From Bacteroidales bacterium (GTDB taxonomy: Bacteria > Bacteroidota > Bacteroidia > Bacteroidales > Muribaculaceae), in contig SFEA01000012.1 of assembly GCA_004557385.1 (NCBI GenBank), positions 1 through 64,000 of the forward strand: a stretch of 64,000 bases of DNA, written 5' to 3'. A program made the translations under genes and the position numbers. Of this stretch, positions 52,029-60,003 are shown in pieces. The notes under the pieces are model-generated. The model searched no databases. It was not told where the DNA came from and saw only the letters and a list, made by a program, of their open reading frames with translations. The stretch's first letter is position 1. Every line of letters begins with the position of its first letter.

Positions 52029-54029
52029 ATGAAAACTCTTGTTACGATGGCTGCATTGCTCATTGCAAGTGCCGGCGCACAGGCGCAAAAACTGTTTACG
52101 CTTGAAGATTTGAACTTCGGCGGCAAAAACTATAAGCAAATGACGCCTGAGCGCATCGATGCGCGCTGGTATGGCAACGACCTTATTCTCAACGAAAAAA
52201 ATAGCTATTTCCGATATGACCTCGCCACAGGCAAGAAGGTGGCTGCCGACAAACCTGCTAACAAGGCGGTAAAGGCGCCCGAAGGGTTCCGTGTGCTTGA
52301 GTGGAACGAGGCTGGCAAGGCTTGGGCATTGCTCAAGGACGACAACCTGTATATTAAAGCACAAAACGGCGAGTTGCATCAGCTTAGCACCGACGGCTCT
52401 CGCGAGATTGTATACGGGCAAAGCGTACACCGCAACGAGTTTGGAATCTACAAAGGCACATTCTTTTCGCCCGACGGCAAGCAGTTGGCGTTCTATCGCA
52501 TGGACCAATCGATGGTGACCGACTATCCGCAGGTAAACACCTTTGAGCGCGTGGCTGCCTACGCTCCCGATAAGTATCCTATGGCTGGAATGACGTCGCA
52601 TAAGGTGACCATCGGCATTGCCGATGTGGCTACGGGTGCCACTCGCTATCTCGACCTTGGCGATGTCACCGACCGCTATTTCACTAATATTGCTTGGTCG
52701 CCCGACGGCTCTACGCTCTATCTCATCGAGGTCAATCGCGACCAAACCGATGCCCGTCTCGATGCCTACGATGTCGCTTCGGGCAAAAAAATAACGACTC
52801 TCTACAGCGAACACAACGACCGCTACGTTGAGCCGCTGCATCCCATTCAGTTTCTGCCGTGGGATAGCTCGAAGTTCATTTATTGGAGCCAGCAAGATGG
52901 CTTTATGCACCTGTATTTGATGGATACTCAGGGCAATATCGTGCGTCAGCTCACCAAAGGCAATTGGGTGGTTGATGCTGTGGTGGGCTTCAATGCCAAA
53001 GCAAAGAGCGTGATTTATGTGTCGAACGAAATCAACCCGCTGCAGATGAACATATTCAGCGTTGATGTGAATAAAGGCACCCGTCGCCTGCTTGACAATG
53101 GGCTGGGCGTGCATAGCGCTACACTCAGCGCCGACGGCAGCTATCTGCTCGACAGCTGGAGTGAACCCGATGTGCCTCGAGTCTATGCCATCACCAACAC
53201 CCGCACCGGCAAAAGCGTGGAAATTCATCGCAGCGCCGACCCATGGCAAGGCTATCAAGTGCCCATCTTCGAGTCGGGAAGCATAAAAGCCGCCGACGGA
53301 GTCACCGACCTCTATTGGCGCATGGTAAAGCCAGCCGATTTCAACCCGGCAAAGAAATATCCTACGGTGGTGTATGTCTACGGCGGTCCGCACGCCCACA
53401 ACGTGGCTGCCTCGTGGCACTGGATGTCGCGCTCATGGGAAACCTATATGGCTCAAAAGGGATTCATCGTTTACATCCTCGACAATCGTGGCAGCGAAAA
53501 CCGCGGCTTGGCTTTCGAGCAAGCCACTTTCCGCCAGCTTGGACAGATTGAGATGCAGGACCAAATGAAAGGCGTGGAATACCTCAAGACTTTGCCGTAC
53601 GTCGATGCATCGCGCTTGGGCGTGCACGGCTGGAGCTTTGGCGGATTCATGACCATCTCGCTCATGACCAATTATCCCGATGTGTTCAAGGTTGGTGTTG
53701 CCGGTGGCCCGGTTATCGACTGGAAATGGTATGAGGTGATGTATGGCGAGCGCTATATGGACACTCCGCAAACTAATCCTGAGGGATACGAAAAAACTTC
53801 TCTGCTCAATCGCGCCAAGGACCTCAAGGGACGCCTGCTCGTAATCACCGGCATGAACGACAACACCGTGGTGCCTCAGCACTGCCTGATGTTCCTTAAT
53901 GCTTGCGCCGAAGCCGACACCTACCCTGACTTCCTGGCTTACCCGGGCGAGGAGCACAACATGCGCGGACACAAGAGCGTGCATCTGCACGAAAAAATTA
54001 CTCGCTATTTTGAGGATTATCTCAAGTGA
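52029..54029 (+). CDS. S9B dipeptidyl peptidase IV-like protease
   Basis: 666 residues. Signal peptide (about 1-19, AQAQ). An N-terminal beta-propeller (about 30-400) is followed by an alpha/beta hydrolase domain with YVYGGPHAHNV, nucleophile HGWSFGGF, Asp in GMNDNTV and His in EEHNMRG. DPP IV-type enzymes release X-Pro/X-Ala dipeptides; the propeller's Glu pair that holds the N-terminus was not located with certainty. Periplasmic or surface. Ends 15 bases before miaA, so the two may be co-transcribed. Confidence 0.92.
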   Translation: MKTLVTMAALLIASAGAQAQKLFTLEDLNFGGKNYKQMTPERIDARWYGNDLILNEKNSYFRYDLATGKKVAADKPANKAVKAPEGFRVLEWNEAGKAWALLKDDNLYIKAQNGELHQLSTDGSREIVYGQSVHRNEFGIYKGTFFSPDGKQLAFYRMDQSMVTDYPQVNTFERVAAYAPDKYPMAGMTSHKVTIGIADVATGATRYLDLGDVTDRYFTNIAWSPDGSTLYLIEVNRDQTDARLDAYDVASGKKITTLYSEHNDRYVEPLHPIQFLPWDSSKFIYWSQQDGFMHLYLMDTQGNIVRQLTKGNWVVDAVVGFNAKAKSVIYVSNEINPLQMNIFSVDVNKGTRRLLDNGLGVHSATLSADGSYLLDSWSEPDVPRVYAITNTRTGKSVEIHRSADPWQGYQVPIFESGSIKAADGVTDLYWRMVKPADFNPAKKYPTVVYVYGGPHAHNVAASWHWMSRSWETYMAQKGFIVYILDNRGSENRGLAFEQATFRQLGQIEMQDQMKGVEYLKTLPYVDASRLGVHGWSFGGFMTISLMTNYPDVFKVGVAGGPVIDWKWYEVMYGERYMDTPQTNPEGYEKTSLLNRAKDLKGRLLVITGMNDNTVVPQHCLMFLNACAEADTYPDFLAYPGEEHNMRGHKSVHLHEKITRYFEDYLK

Positions 54030-54044
54030 TTTGCTTGCCGTAGC

Positions 54045-54956
54045 ATGAACCAGCAACCCACTTTAATCGTAATCACTGGTCCCACTGGGGTGGGCAAGAC
54101 AGCCACTGCCATCGCCGTGGCTAAGGCGTTGGGCACCGACATCATCTCGGCTGACTCGCGTCAAATATATCGCGAAATACCCATCGGCACTGCTGCCCCA
54201 ACTGCCGAACAGATGGCTGCCGTGCCTCACCACTTTGTGCAGTTTAAAAATCTCGACGACTACTACAGCGCAGCGCAATTCGAGGAAGACGTGATGCAAC
54301 TGCTGCCGCAGCTGTTCAGCCGCAGCCCCTATGCGGTGATGTGCGGCGGTTCGATGATGTACGTCGACGCTGTTTGCCGTGGCATCGACGACATACCCAC
54401 CATCAGCCCCGAGGTGCGTCAAGCCACCCTGCAGCTCTATCAAGCCGAAGGGCTCGACGGGCTGCTCGCTCGCTTGCAAGCTGCCGACCCGGAGTATTAT
54501 GCCATCGTCGACCGCCAAAACACGAAACGCGTAATCCATGCCATTGAAATAATCACCCAGTCGGGCGTCACCTACACCTCGCTGCGCCGTGGAACCGCCA
54601 AGCAGCGCCCATTCCGCATCGTCAAGGTAGCCCTCAACCTGCCGCGCCCACAGCTCTTCAAGCGCATCAACGCCCGCGTGCTGCAAATGATTGACATGGG
54701 GCTCGAGCAAGAGGTGCGAAGCGTCTACCATCTGCGTCACCTCAATTCGCTCAACACCGTGGGCTACAAGGAGATGTTTGCCTACTTCGACGGCGTAATG
54801 GACCGCGATACAGCCATTGCTCGCATCCAAAAAAACACACGCGTCTATGCCAAAAAACAACTCACTTGGCACGCCAAAGACCCATCAATAGTCTGGCTCG
54901 CACCCGACGATGCCACTAACGCCATCCTGCGCCTTGTTGCCGAGCAAGGCTGTTAA
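54045..54956 (+). CDS. miaA: tRNA dimethylallyltransferase
   Basis: 303 residues. Adds dimethylallyl to N6 of A37 in tRNAs reading UNN codons. Motifs: ITGPTGVGKTATAIAVA (P-loop), ISADSRQIYREIPIGTAAPT, the GGSMMYVDAV segment (in place of GGTGLY) and DRQNTKRVIHAIEI, TVGYKEMFAYF. Bacteroidales often carry two miaA genes; the GGSMMY variant suggests this may be the divergent paralogue. Confidence 0.93.
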   Translation: MNQQPTLIVITGPTGVGKTATAIAVAKALGTDIISADSRQIYREIPIGTAAPTAEQMAAVPHHFVQFKNLDDYYSAAQFEEDVMQLLPQLFSRSPYAVMCGGSMMYVDAVCRGIDDIPTISPEVRQATLQLYQAEGLDGLLARLQAADPEYYAIVDRQNTKRVIHAIEIITQSGVTYTSLRRGTAKQRPFRIVKVALNLPRPQLFKRINARVLQMIDMGLEQEVRSVYHLRHLNSLNTVGYKEMFAYFDGVMDRDTAIARIQKNTRVYAKKQLTWHAKDPSIVWLAPDDATNAILRLVAEQGC

Positions 54957-55100
54957 TAAACCTTAATTCTTGGCGGATATAAGGCTCCATAATTCAATTA
55001 TTGTTGTTAACTTTGCATCGCGCCACTCGGCCAGGGTCTCACCTTGCAGGCTCGTAAAATACAGGGTGAATAAAGACTAAAAATTAATTTTTTTTGATTT

Positions 55101-55758
55101 ATGAATAAAAACAGAGTAGAGCTGCTGCTTGCGGCCGTGCTCTTGCTTGCCTGTGTGGGTTGGCAACATTTGCGGATGTGTGTTCTCGCTGGTGTGGTTG
55201 CAAAAGGTGATGCGCATGTCGTTTATCAGGCTGGGTATAATAGGCAGTGTGGCTTTGCTGTGCTATTTGGCTATTATGTACTGCATCGTGTCGCCGCACC
55301 TGAGCATCAACATGCTTTATTTGCCGCTTTTCTGCCGTGGCTTTGCCTACACCACCCTCAGCATAGTGTTCATGGCGTCGTTGCACGATGTGATGGATTT
55401 CAATCACTTCTTTCAGGGACTTAGCATTTTCAACATGATTCACATGGTGATTGGCGGTTGCCTGGGCTGCGCCGTTTATGCCAAAATGTTTGGTTGGTAT
55501 GTGGCTGACGGCTTCGCACGCTATTCTTCGCCTGCACTATGGGTGCATAACGCCGCACCGCTCAACGCCGATGCGTTGCTTGATAATATGCTTCTTGTGG
55601 GGGTTAAGGCAGTTTACGGTTGGGCTTGCTTTGGATGCATTGCGCTGGTGCTTGGCTTCATGTTGTTCGATTCGCCCATACGGCGTCACCGCTCCTACAT
55701 GCTGCCGTGGCGGTTTGTGGGCAAGATGCTGAAGCATTACTATGGCTTGGGCAAATAG
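55101..55758 (+). pseudogene. Broken MFS transporter gene (frameshift, N-terminus lost)
   Basis: Two overlapping frames make sense only together. Frame one (55101) gives MNKNRVELLLAAVLLLACVGWQHLR; near 55180-55190 the plausible sequence passes to another frame (CVFSLVWLQKVMRMSFIRLG) that runs to 55758 through about four membrane spans and ends LFDSPIRRHRSYMLPWRFVG, like the C-terminal part of DHA2-type Bacteroidetes MFS pumps. The usual N-terminal ten spans are missing. A TAACTTTGC promoter box near 55009 remains upstream. An intact short 209-residue membrane protein starting at 55129 is the alternative. Confidence 0.6.
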
Positions 55759-55764
55759 CGTGTG

Positions 55765-56991
55765 CTATAGCTCGCCGCGGCGTATGGCTTGCATGATGTT
55801 GGCAGGCGGCTGCTGTTGCAGTAGCTGCTGCTTCATATAATCCATATATGGTGCCACATGCTCAAAGAATTTCCGGTAGCCTTGGCACAAATAGTTGAGC
55901 CCGGGTTCACCTGTGGCGGTGTGGATGATTCGGTTCTTTGGGCACTCGCCGTTGCAGGCAAATAGCCATTGGCACTCGCGGCATTGCTGTGGCAGGGTGT
56001 CGTGCTTGGCGTTGCCAAATGCTTGCTGCTGTGGGCTGTACATCATCTCGGTGAGCGTTGATGTGTTGATGTTGCCCAGGCGGTATTCCGGGAAAACAAA
56101 GTGGTCGCAGCTGTATACGTCGCCGTTGTGCTCCATCACGCTGGCGTGGCCGCAGGTCTTTGCCAGAGTGCATACGCCGGGCTGTTCGCCCACCCAGTTG
56201 GCAAGTGTGCTGTCGAACATCTGAATGAAGTAGTTGCCCACGTCGCTGCGCACCCATTCGTCGAAGATGGTGCACAGGAAATTGCCCCATTGCTCTGCGG
56301 TGACCGAGAATTCAGCCACGGGGTCGCCCGTTTGGCATGGTGCGGCGAGGTGCCGCCCGTCGGCATGGCGGTGGATGCGCTCCACGATAGGTGTAAATTG
56401 TATGTAGTGGCAGTCAATCTCTTTAAAGAAGTGATAGAAGTCGAGCGGATAGTCGGCGTTGTAGTCGTTCACCACAGCCATGGCGTTCCATTGCACGCCG
56501 TAGCGGTTGAGGCGCTCGATGCCTTGCATCACTTTGCGCCACGAGGGGCCGCCGCCGGCTGTGCGACGATACTCGTCGTGAAACTCTTGCGGACCGTCAA
56601 TCGACACGCCCACCAGCCAACCTTCGTCGGCAAGAAACCGGCACCACTCGTCGGTGAGCAGCGTGGCATTGGTTTGCAGACAGTTGTCGATGATTTTGCC
56701 ATGGGCATATCGCTTTTGCAGCTCCACGGCTCGGCGATAGAACGACAGCGGGCGCATGAGTGTCTCGCCGCCGTGCCATGTGAACAGCACTTGCTGCATG
56801 GTTTGCGAGTTGATGTATTGGTCGATGAAGCGCTCAAGCAGCTGGTCGCTCATCACGCCTTGGCTTTGCGAATCGTAGAGGCACGATTTCTCAAGGTAGT
56901 AGCAGTAGGTGCAGCGCAGGTTGCAGCGCGCACCTGCGGGCTTGAGCATCACATACAGTGGGCGGGCAAATGGGTCGAAAACTTGTTGCAT
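55765..56991 (-). CDS. Radical SAM/SPASM protein, anaerobic sulfatase maturase type
   Basis: 408 residues. Radical SAM motif CNLRCTYCYY (C23, C27, C30) near the N-terminus, TWHGGETLMRP, and SPASM-domain cysteines in CTLAKTCGHASV, VYSCDHFVF, CRECQWLFACNGECPKNR. This is the anSME pattern, which converts Cys or Ser of sulfatases to formylglycine with SAM. No sulfatase gene lies in the window, so its clients are elsewhere. It lies 20 bases downstream of rsmD on the same strand. Confidence 0.9.
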   Translation of the reverse strand: MQQVFDPFARPLYVMLKPAGARCNLRCTYCYYLEKSCLYDSQSQGVMSDQLLERFIDQYINSQTMQQVLFTWHGGETLMRPLSFYRRAVELQKRYAHGKIIDNCLQTNATLLTDEWCRFLADEGWLVGVSIDGPQEFHDEYRRTAGGGPSWRKVMQGIERLNRYGVQWNAMAVVNDYNADYPLDFYHFFKEIDCHYIQFTPIVERIHRHADGRHLAAPCQTGDPVAEFSVTAEQWGNFLCTIFDEWVRSDVGNYFIQMFDSTLANWVGEQPGVCTLAKTCGHASVMEHNGDVYSCDHFVFPEYRLGNINTSTLTEMMYSPQQQAFGNAKHDTLPQQCRECQWLFACNGECPKNRIIHTATGEPGLNYLCQGYRKFFEHVAPYMDYMKQQLLQQQPPANIMQAIRRGEL

Positions 56992-57011
56992 GGCGGTTGC
57001 GGTGTGGAGTG

Positions 57012-57584
57012 TTATGGTTGTTCGTCGGAGGCTTGCTCGGTGCTCGAGTCGCCGATGATGAATAGCGAGAAGTTGACGCTGCCGTAGGTGCGGTGTTGAT
57101 GGAAGTGGGGCAGCGACGAGAAGTCGTAGGCCTTGCTATGTTCCATAACAAACAGTGTGCCGGGTTTCACCAGCTTCGAAGCGAGTATTTTGCCGGGAAT
57201 CTCGCCGAAGTTAGGCAGGTCGTATGGCGGGTCGACGAAAATCACGTCGAACGGCTGGGTTGTCGACTCGATGAAGCGGAACACGTCGCCCTTGATGAGC
57301 GTCATGTTCTTCACGGCAAGCATGTCGCGCACCTTGCGTATGAAGTTGAATTGGGTGTGGCTTTTTTCTACGGTTGTCACCGAGGCACATTCGCGCGACA
57401 GGAACTCGAAGCTGATGGCACCGGTGCCTGCAAAGAGGTCGAGAGCCGTTGCGCCCTCAAGGTCGATGATGTTTTCGATGACGTTGAATATGTTTTCGCG
57501 TGCAAAGTCGGTAGTTGGGCGCGCGGTGATGTTGTTGGGCACGTCGAAGCGTCGGCGTCCGAATTTTCCTCTTATTATTCGCAT
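57012..57584 (-). CDS. rsmD: 16S rRNA (guanine966-N2)-methyltransferase
   Basis: 190 residues from ATG 57584 (MRIIRGKFGRRRFDVP). Class I SAM-dependent fold: RPTTDFARENIFNVI, LDLFAGTGAISFEFLSR (SAM site) and FVDPPYDLP (catalytic DPPY). A 448-residue open frame continues upstream, but that part is a shadow of the neighbouring gene. Overlaps the DUF3822 gene end by 10 bases, a coupling usual in Bacteroidales. Confidence 0.94.
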   Translation of the reverse strand: MRIIRGKFGRRRFDVPNNITARPTTDFARENIFNVIENIIDLEGATALDLFAGTGAISFEFLSRECASVTTVEKSHTQFNFIRKVRDMLAVKNMTLIKGDVFRFIESTTQPFDVIFVDPPYDLPNFGEIPGKILASKLVKPGTLFVMEHSKAYDFSSLPHFHQHRTYGSVNFSLFIIGDSSTEQASDEQP

Positions 57585-58414
57585 AGGGCAAGCAGAATTA
57601 GTGGGTAGGGCGCTTTCACGGCATCGTGACCGATGCGCATGGCGGCAGCCGGGAATATTGTGGGCATCACATAGTTGATGTATTTTCGCAGTATGGGCGT
57701 GAGCTGGTCGCGTTGCGGCTTGTCGCCAGCCATCTGCACTTCGTCGGCAAGCGGGTCGAGCCCGAAGCTTTGCCAAGCGTTGAGCACATAGAAAGCGGCA
57801 TCGTCGGGGTTGCGATAGTCGAACACGTTGGCCATGAGCAGCCTGCCTTTGCCGAAGATGCAAATGCGCATTCGTTCGGCGTCGAGGTGCAAAAACATTC
57901 GCTGCAGCGAGGTTTGCTGCTGCTTCGAGGCGTAGTATTCGCACAGGGGCATCAGGCTGTGCACAATGGGCGAATTGAAGAAAGTGCGTTGTAGAAAGCC
58001 CTTGGTGCCGCGGGGCAATTCGAACGCAATGGCAGCGCCGCAGCGTGGCATGGTGCACAATGCCACGTCGCCGTCGGCATCGGGAATTGATGCCGCAAAC
58101 ACTTCGGCAGCCAAATCGTCGTCGGCAGCCACCTCGGCAGGCAGCACGGCAAACCGGCTGCTTTCGCACACCACACGCACCGTGCCGTAGGGCTTGAGCA
58201 GCAGCGGATGGTCGTAGATGCAATTTTCCAGGCTCTTCAGATAGTCGCCAAAACTCATGTCGAGGGCTATGGTGCCCCATGTGAGCGAGTTGTCTTGTGC
58301 TCGTGTGAACAGGGCATAGCTGATGCTTTGTTCGCTGAGCCACAGATGCATGGTCCACAGCTCAGGATGCTGAATGTCGATGTCGGTTGCGCCGTTGGCG
58401 GGTGTGGTGCTCAT
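57575..58414 (-). CDS. DUF3822 family protein
   Basis: 279 residues, soluble, no signal peptide. Reads as a DUF3822 protein, an actin-like-ATPase-type fold of unknown function found next to rsmD throughout Bacteroidales. Landmarks: LSEQSISYALFTR at the N-terminus, FVLPAEV-like strand (FAVLPAEVAADDD), YYASKQQQTSLQRMFLHLDAERMRICIFGKGRLLMANVFDY in the middle, and a Pro/Ile-rich end. Co-transcribed with rsmD and possibly the radical SAM gene. Confidence 0.85.
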   Translation of the reverse strand: MSTTPANGATDIDIQHPELWTMHLWLSEQSISYALFTRAQDNSLTWGTIALDMSFGDYLKSLENCIYDHPLLLKPYGTVRVVCESSRFAVLPAEVAADDDLAAEVFAASIPDADGDVALCTMPRCGAAIAFELPRGTKGFLQRTFFNSPIVHSLMPLCEYYASKQQQTSLQRMFLHLDAERMRICIFGKGRLLMANVFDYRNPDDAAFYVLNAWQSFGLDPLADEVQMAGDKPQRDQLTPILRKYINYVMPTIFPAAAMRIGHDAVKAPYPLILLALCE

Positions 58415-58626
58415 AGTGGTTTGTAAAAAAATATTTTATATGTTGGGGGATATTGCCGTAGCGCGGCTTCCCTGCCAAATTGTTCAAAAAAGTTATTGTA
58501 TAAGAGGCTATGTGATGATGTGCCGCGAAGTGCGTGGCAGCATACTGCCTCCGTAGGCTTGCACAAAGTTACTGAAAATCTTCGGGAATTGCCAAATTGC
58601 AGATGCTCGAAGTGCAGCAAGGCGGT

Positions 58627-59994
58627 TCATTCTACGAGGGTGTTGAAGCTGTCGATGATGTCGTTAATCACCATTTTGCGGAACAGCCAGTGGTGCATGC
58701 CGCCGGGTATTCGTTGCAGCATCTCGTCGTCGATTGACAGCACATACAGCGGTCGAATGCGCCACGAGTGGTTGTAGCGGTTCTTCCAATCATACATGCA
58801 GTATTCCCACCAATGACAGTCGGCGCGCCACCATTCGCCGGTGGTGTAGCCGTTGTTCAATCCCCAACGTGTAGCCCCGAGGGCATCGGCATGGCCGCAT
58901 TGGCGAAAGATATTGTAAGGAGCGAGCCCGAGGTCAATCACGCGTCCGAGGCTCACGCGGCACACAATCAGCGAGCCTGCGCTGTAGTGCAGCGCGGTAG
59001 AGCGGGCGGGGGCGAAGTAAATGCCGTTGCCGGCAAAGTTGCCGCCACCCACGTTCCACACCTCGGTGCGCCAGCTGTTGTTGCCCACGCGACCGCGGCT
59101 TTGTGTGATGCTTTCGCTGGCGGTGGTGTCGGTGCCGTGAAAGAGTGTGAGTGCCGGAATAAAGGTGTCGACTACGGTCCAGATACCGCTTTCGATGAAT
59201 GTGAGCGAGCCGTGCCACATGGGATATTTGATTATGCGCCATGGCAGCCAGATGAGCCAGTTTATCCAATTGTCGTCGCCGCCTTCGCGATAGTGGCTGG
59301 GATAGAGCACTTCAAGGGCATAGTTCAGCGACTCGAACGAGCAGTGCACCACAAGGTTATAGTAGACGGCATTGACAAAACGCAGCGGGGTGAGGGCGAT
59401 GTATAGCGGGATTTTCACCCATTCGAATATCTGCCGCAACTCCTGGTTGCGCGAGTCGTTGCCGCTGTTGAACTTGAAAAACAGTCGCCAAGGCTTTGAG
59501 GCATAGCGTTGCAGCCAATTCATGAAATAGAACGGCAGGCATGCCACCCAATAAACTTTATACGCCACCACGCTGATTATCGAAGCGCACCACAGCATGA
59601 GTTTGCGCACCACGATGATGCCAATCACCCAAAGAATGGCTGTCCAAGCCCAGCCGATTATGGTGGGCACTAATCCGTGCGACTTTGCTTTGCGAGGAGC
59701 CTCGGCTTGAGGCGCAGGCACCGGTCCTGCATATTGCAGATAGTTTGCAGAGCAGTATGCTGTTGTGTTGCCGCTCATCTCCACGATTGCCCAATTGTTG
59801 TAGGTGAAATTGGTAACCTTCACCTCGCTGCCTCGGGGCAGAGTTGTCACCTTGGAGTAGCTTTTGCCTGGTCCGTTGCGGAAATTGAGGTCGGTGGTGG
59901 TAGTGTATATTGCAGGCAGCGAGTGCTCGGTAGCGGCACACACTTCAATGCAGCACAATATCAGCAGAGCTGTTATGAAGGAGCGTAGGGTCAT
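58627..59994 (-). CDS. SH3-membrane protein with PARP-like C-terminal domain
   Basis: 455 residues. Signal peptide (1-21); bacterial SH3 domain (about 28-88, TDLNFRNGPGKSYSKVTTLPRGSEVKV); Pro/Ala linker; two or three membrane segments (about 111-160); a cytoplasmic or amphipathic middle; then a domain with TLFHGTDT (H286), GNGIYFAPARSTALHYS (Y326, Y337) and LIVCRVSLGRVIDLG. The HGT ... GxGIYFA ... Y ... RVxLG series resembles the PARP/ADP-ribosyltransferase H-Y motif; the third catalytic Glu is not evident near RPLYVLSIDDE (413-424). It could be an active mono-ADP-ribosyltransferase or a degenerate fold. Stands alone between DUF3822 and the sensor kinases. Confidence 0.7.
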   Translation of the reverse strand: MTLRSFITALLILCCIEVCAATEHSLPAIYTTTTDLNFRNGPGKSYSKVTTLPRGSEVKVTNFTYNNWAIVEMSGNTTAYCSANYLQYAGPVPAPQAEAPRKAKSHGLVPTIIGWAWTAILWVIGIIVVRKLMLWCASIISVVAYKVYWVACLPFYFMNWLQRYASKPWRLFFKFNSGNDSRNQELRQIFEWVKIPLYIALTPLRFVNAVYYNLVVHCSFESLNYALEVLYPSHYREGGDDNWINWLIWLPWRIIKYPMWHGSLTFIESGIWTVVDTFIPALTLFHGTDTTASESITQSRGRVGNNSWRTEVWNVGGGNFAGNGIYFAPARSTALHYSAGSLIVCRVSLGRVIDLGLAPYNIFRQCGHADALGATRWGLNNGYTTGEWWRADCHWWEYCMYDWKNRYNHSWRIRPLYVLSIDDEMLQRIPGGMHHWLFRKMVINDIIDSFNTLVE

Positions 59995-60003
59995 CGTGCG
60001 GGG

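Noticed and set aside
57012..58358. A 448-residue open frame covering rsmD and the gene upstream
   Set aside because: Only the part from ATG 57584 has RsmD motifs. The upstream part is an out-of-frame shadow of the DUF3822 gene, rich in Arg/His/Cys with no domain character.
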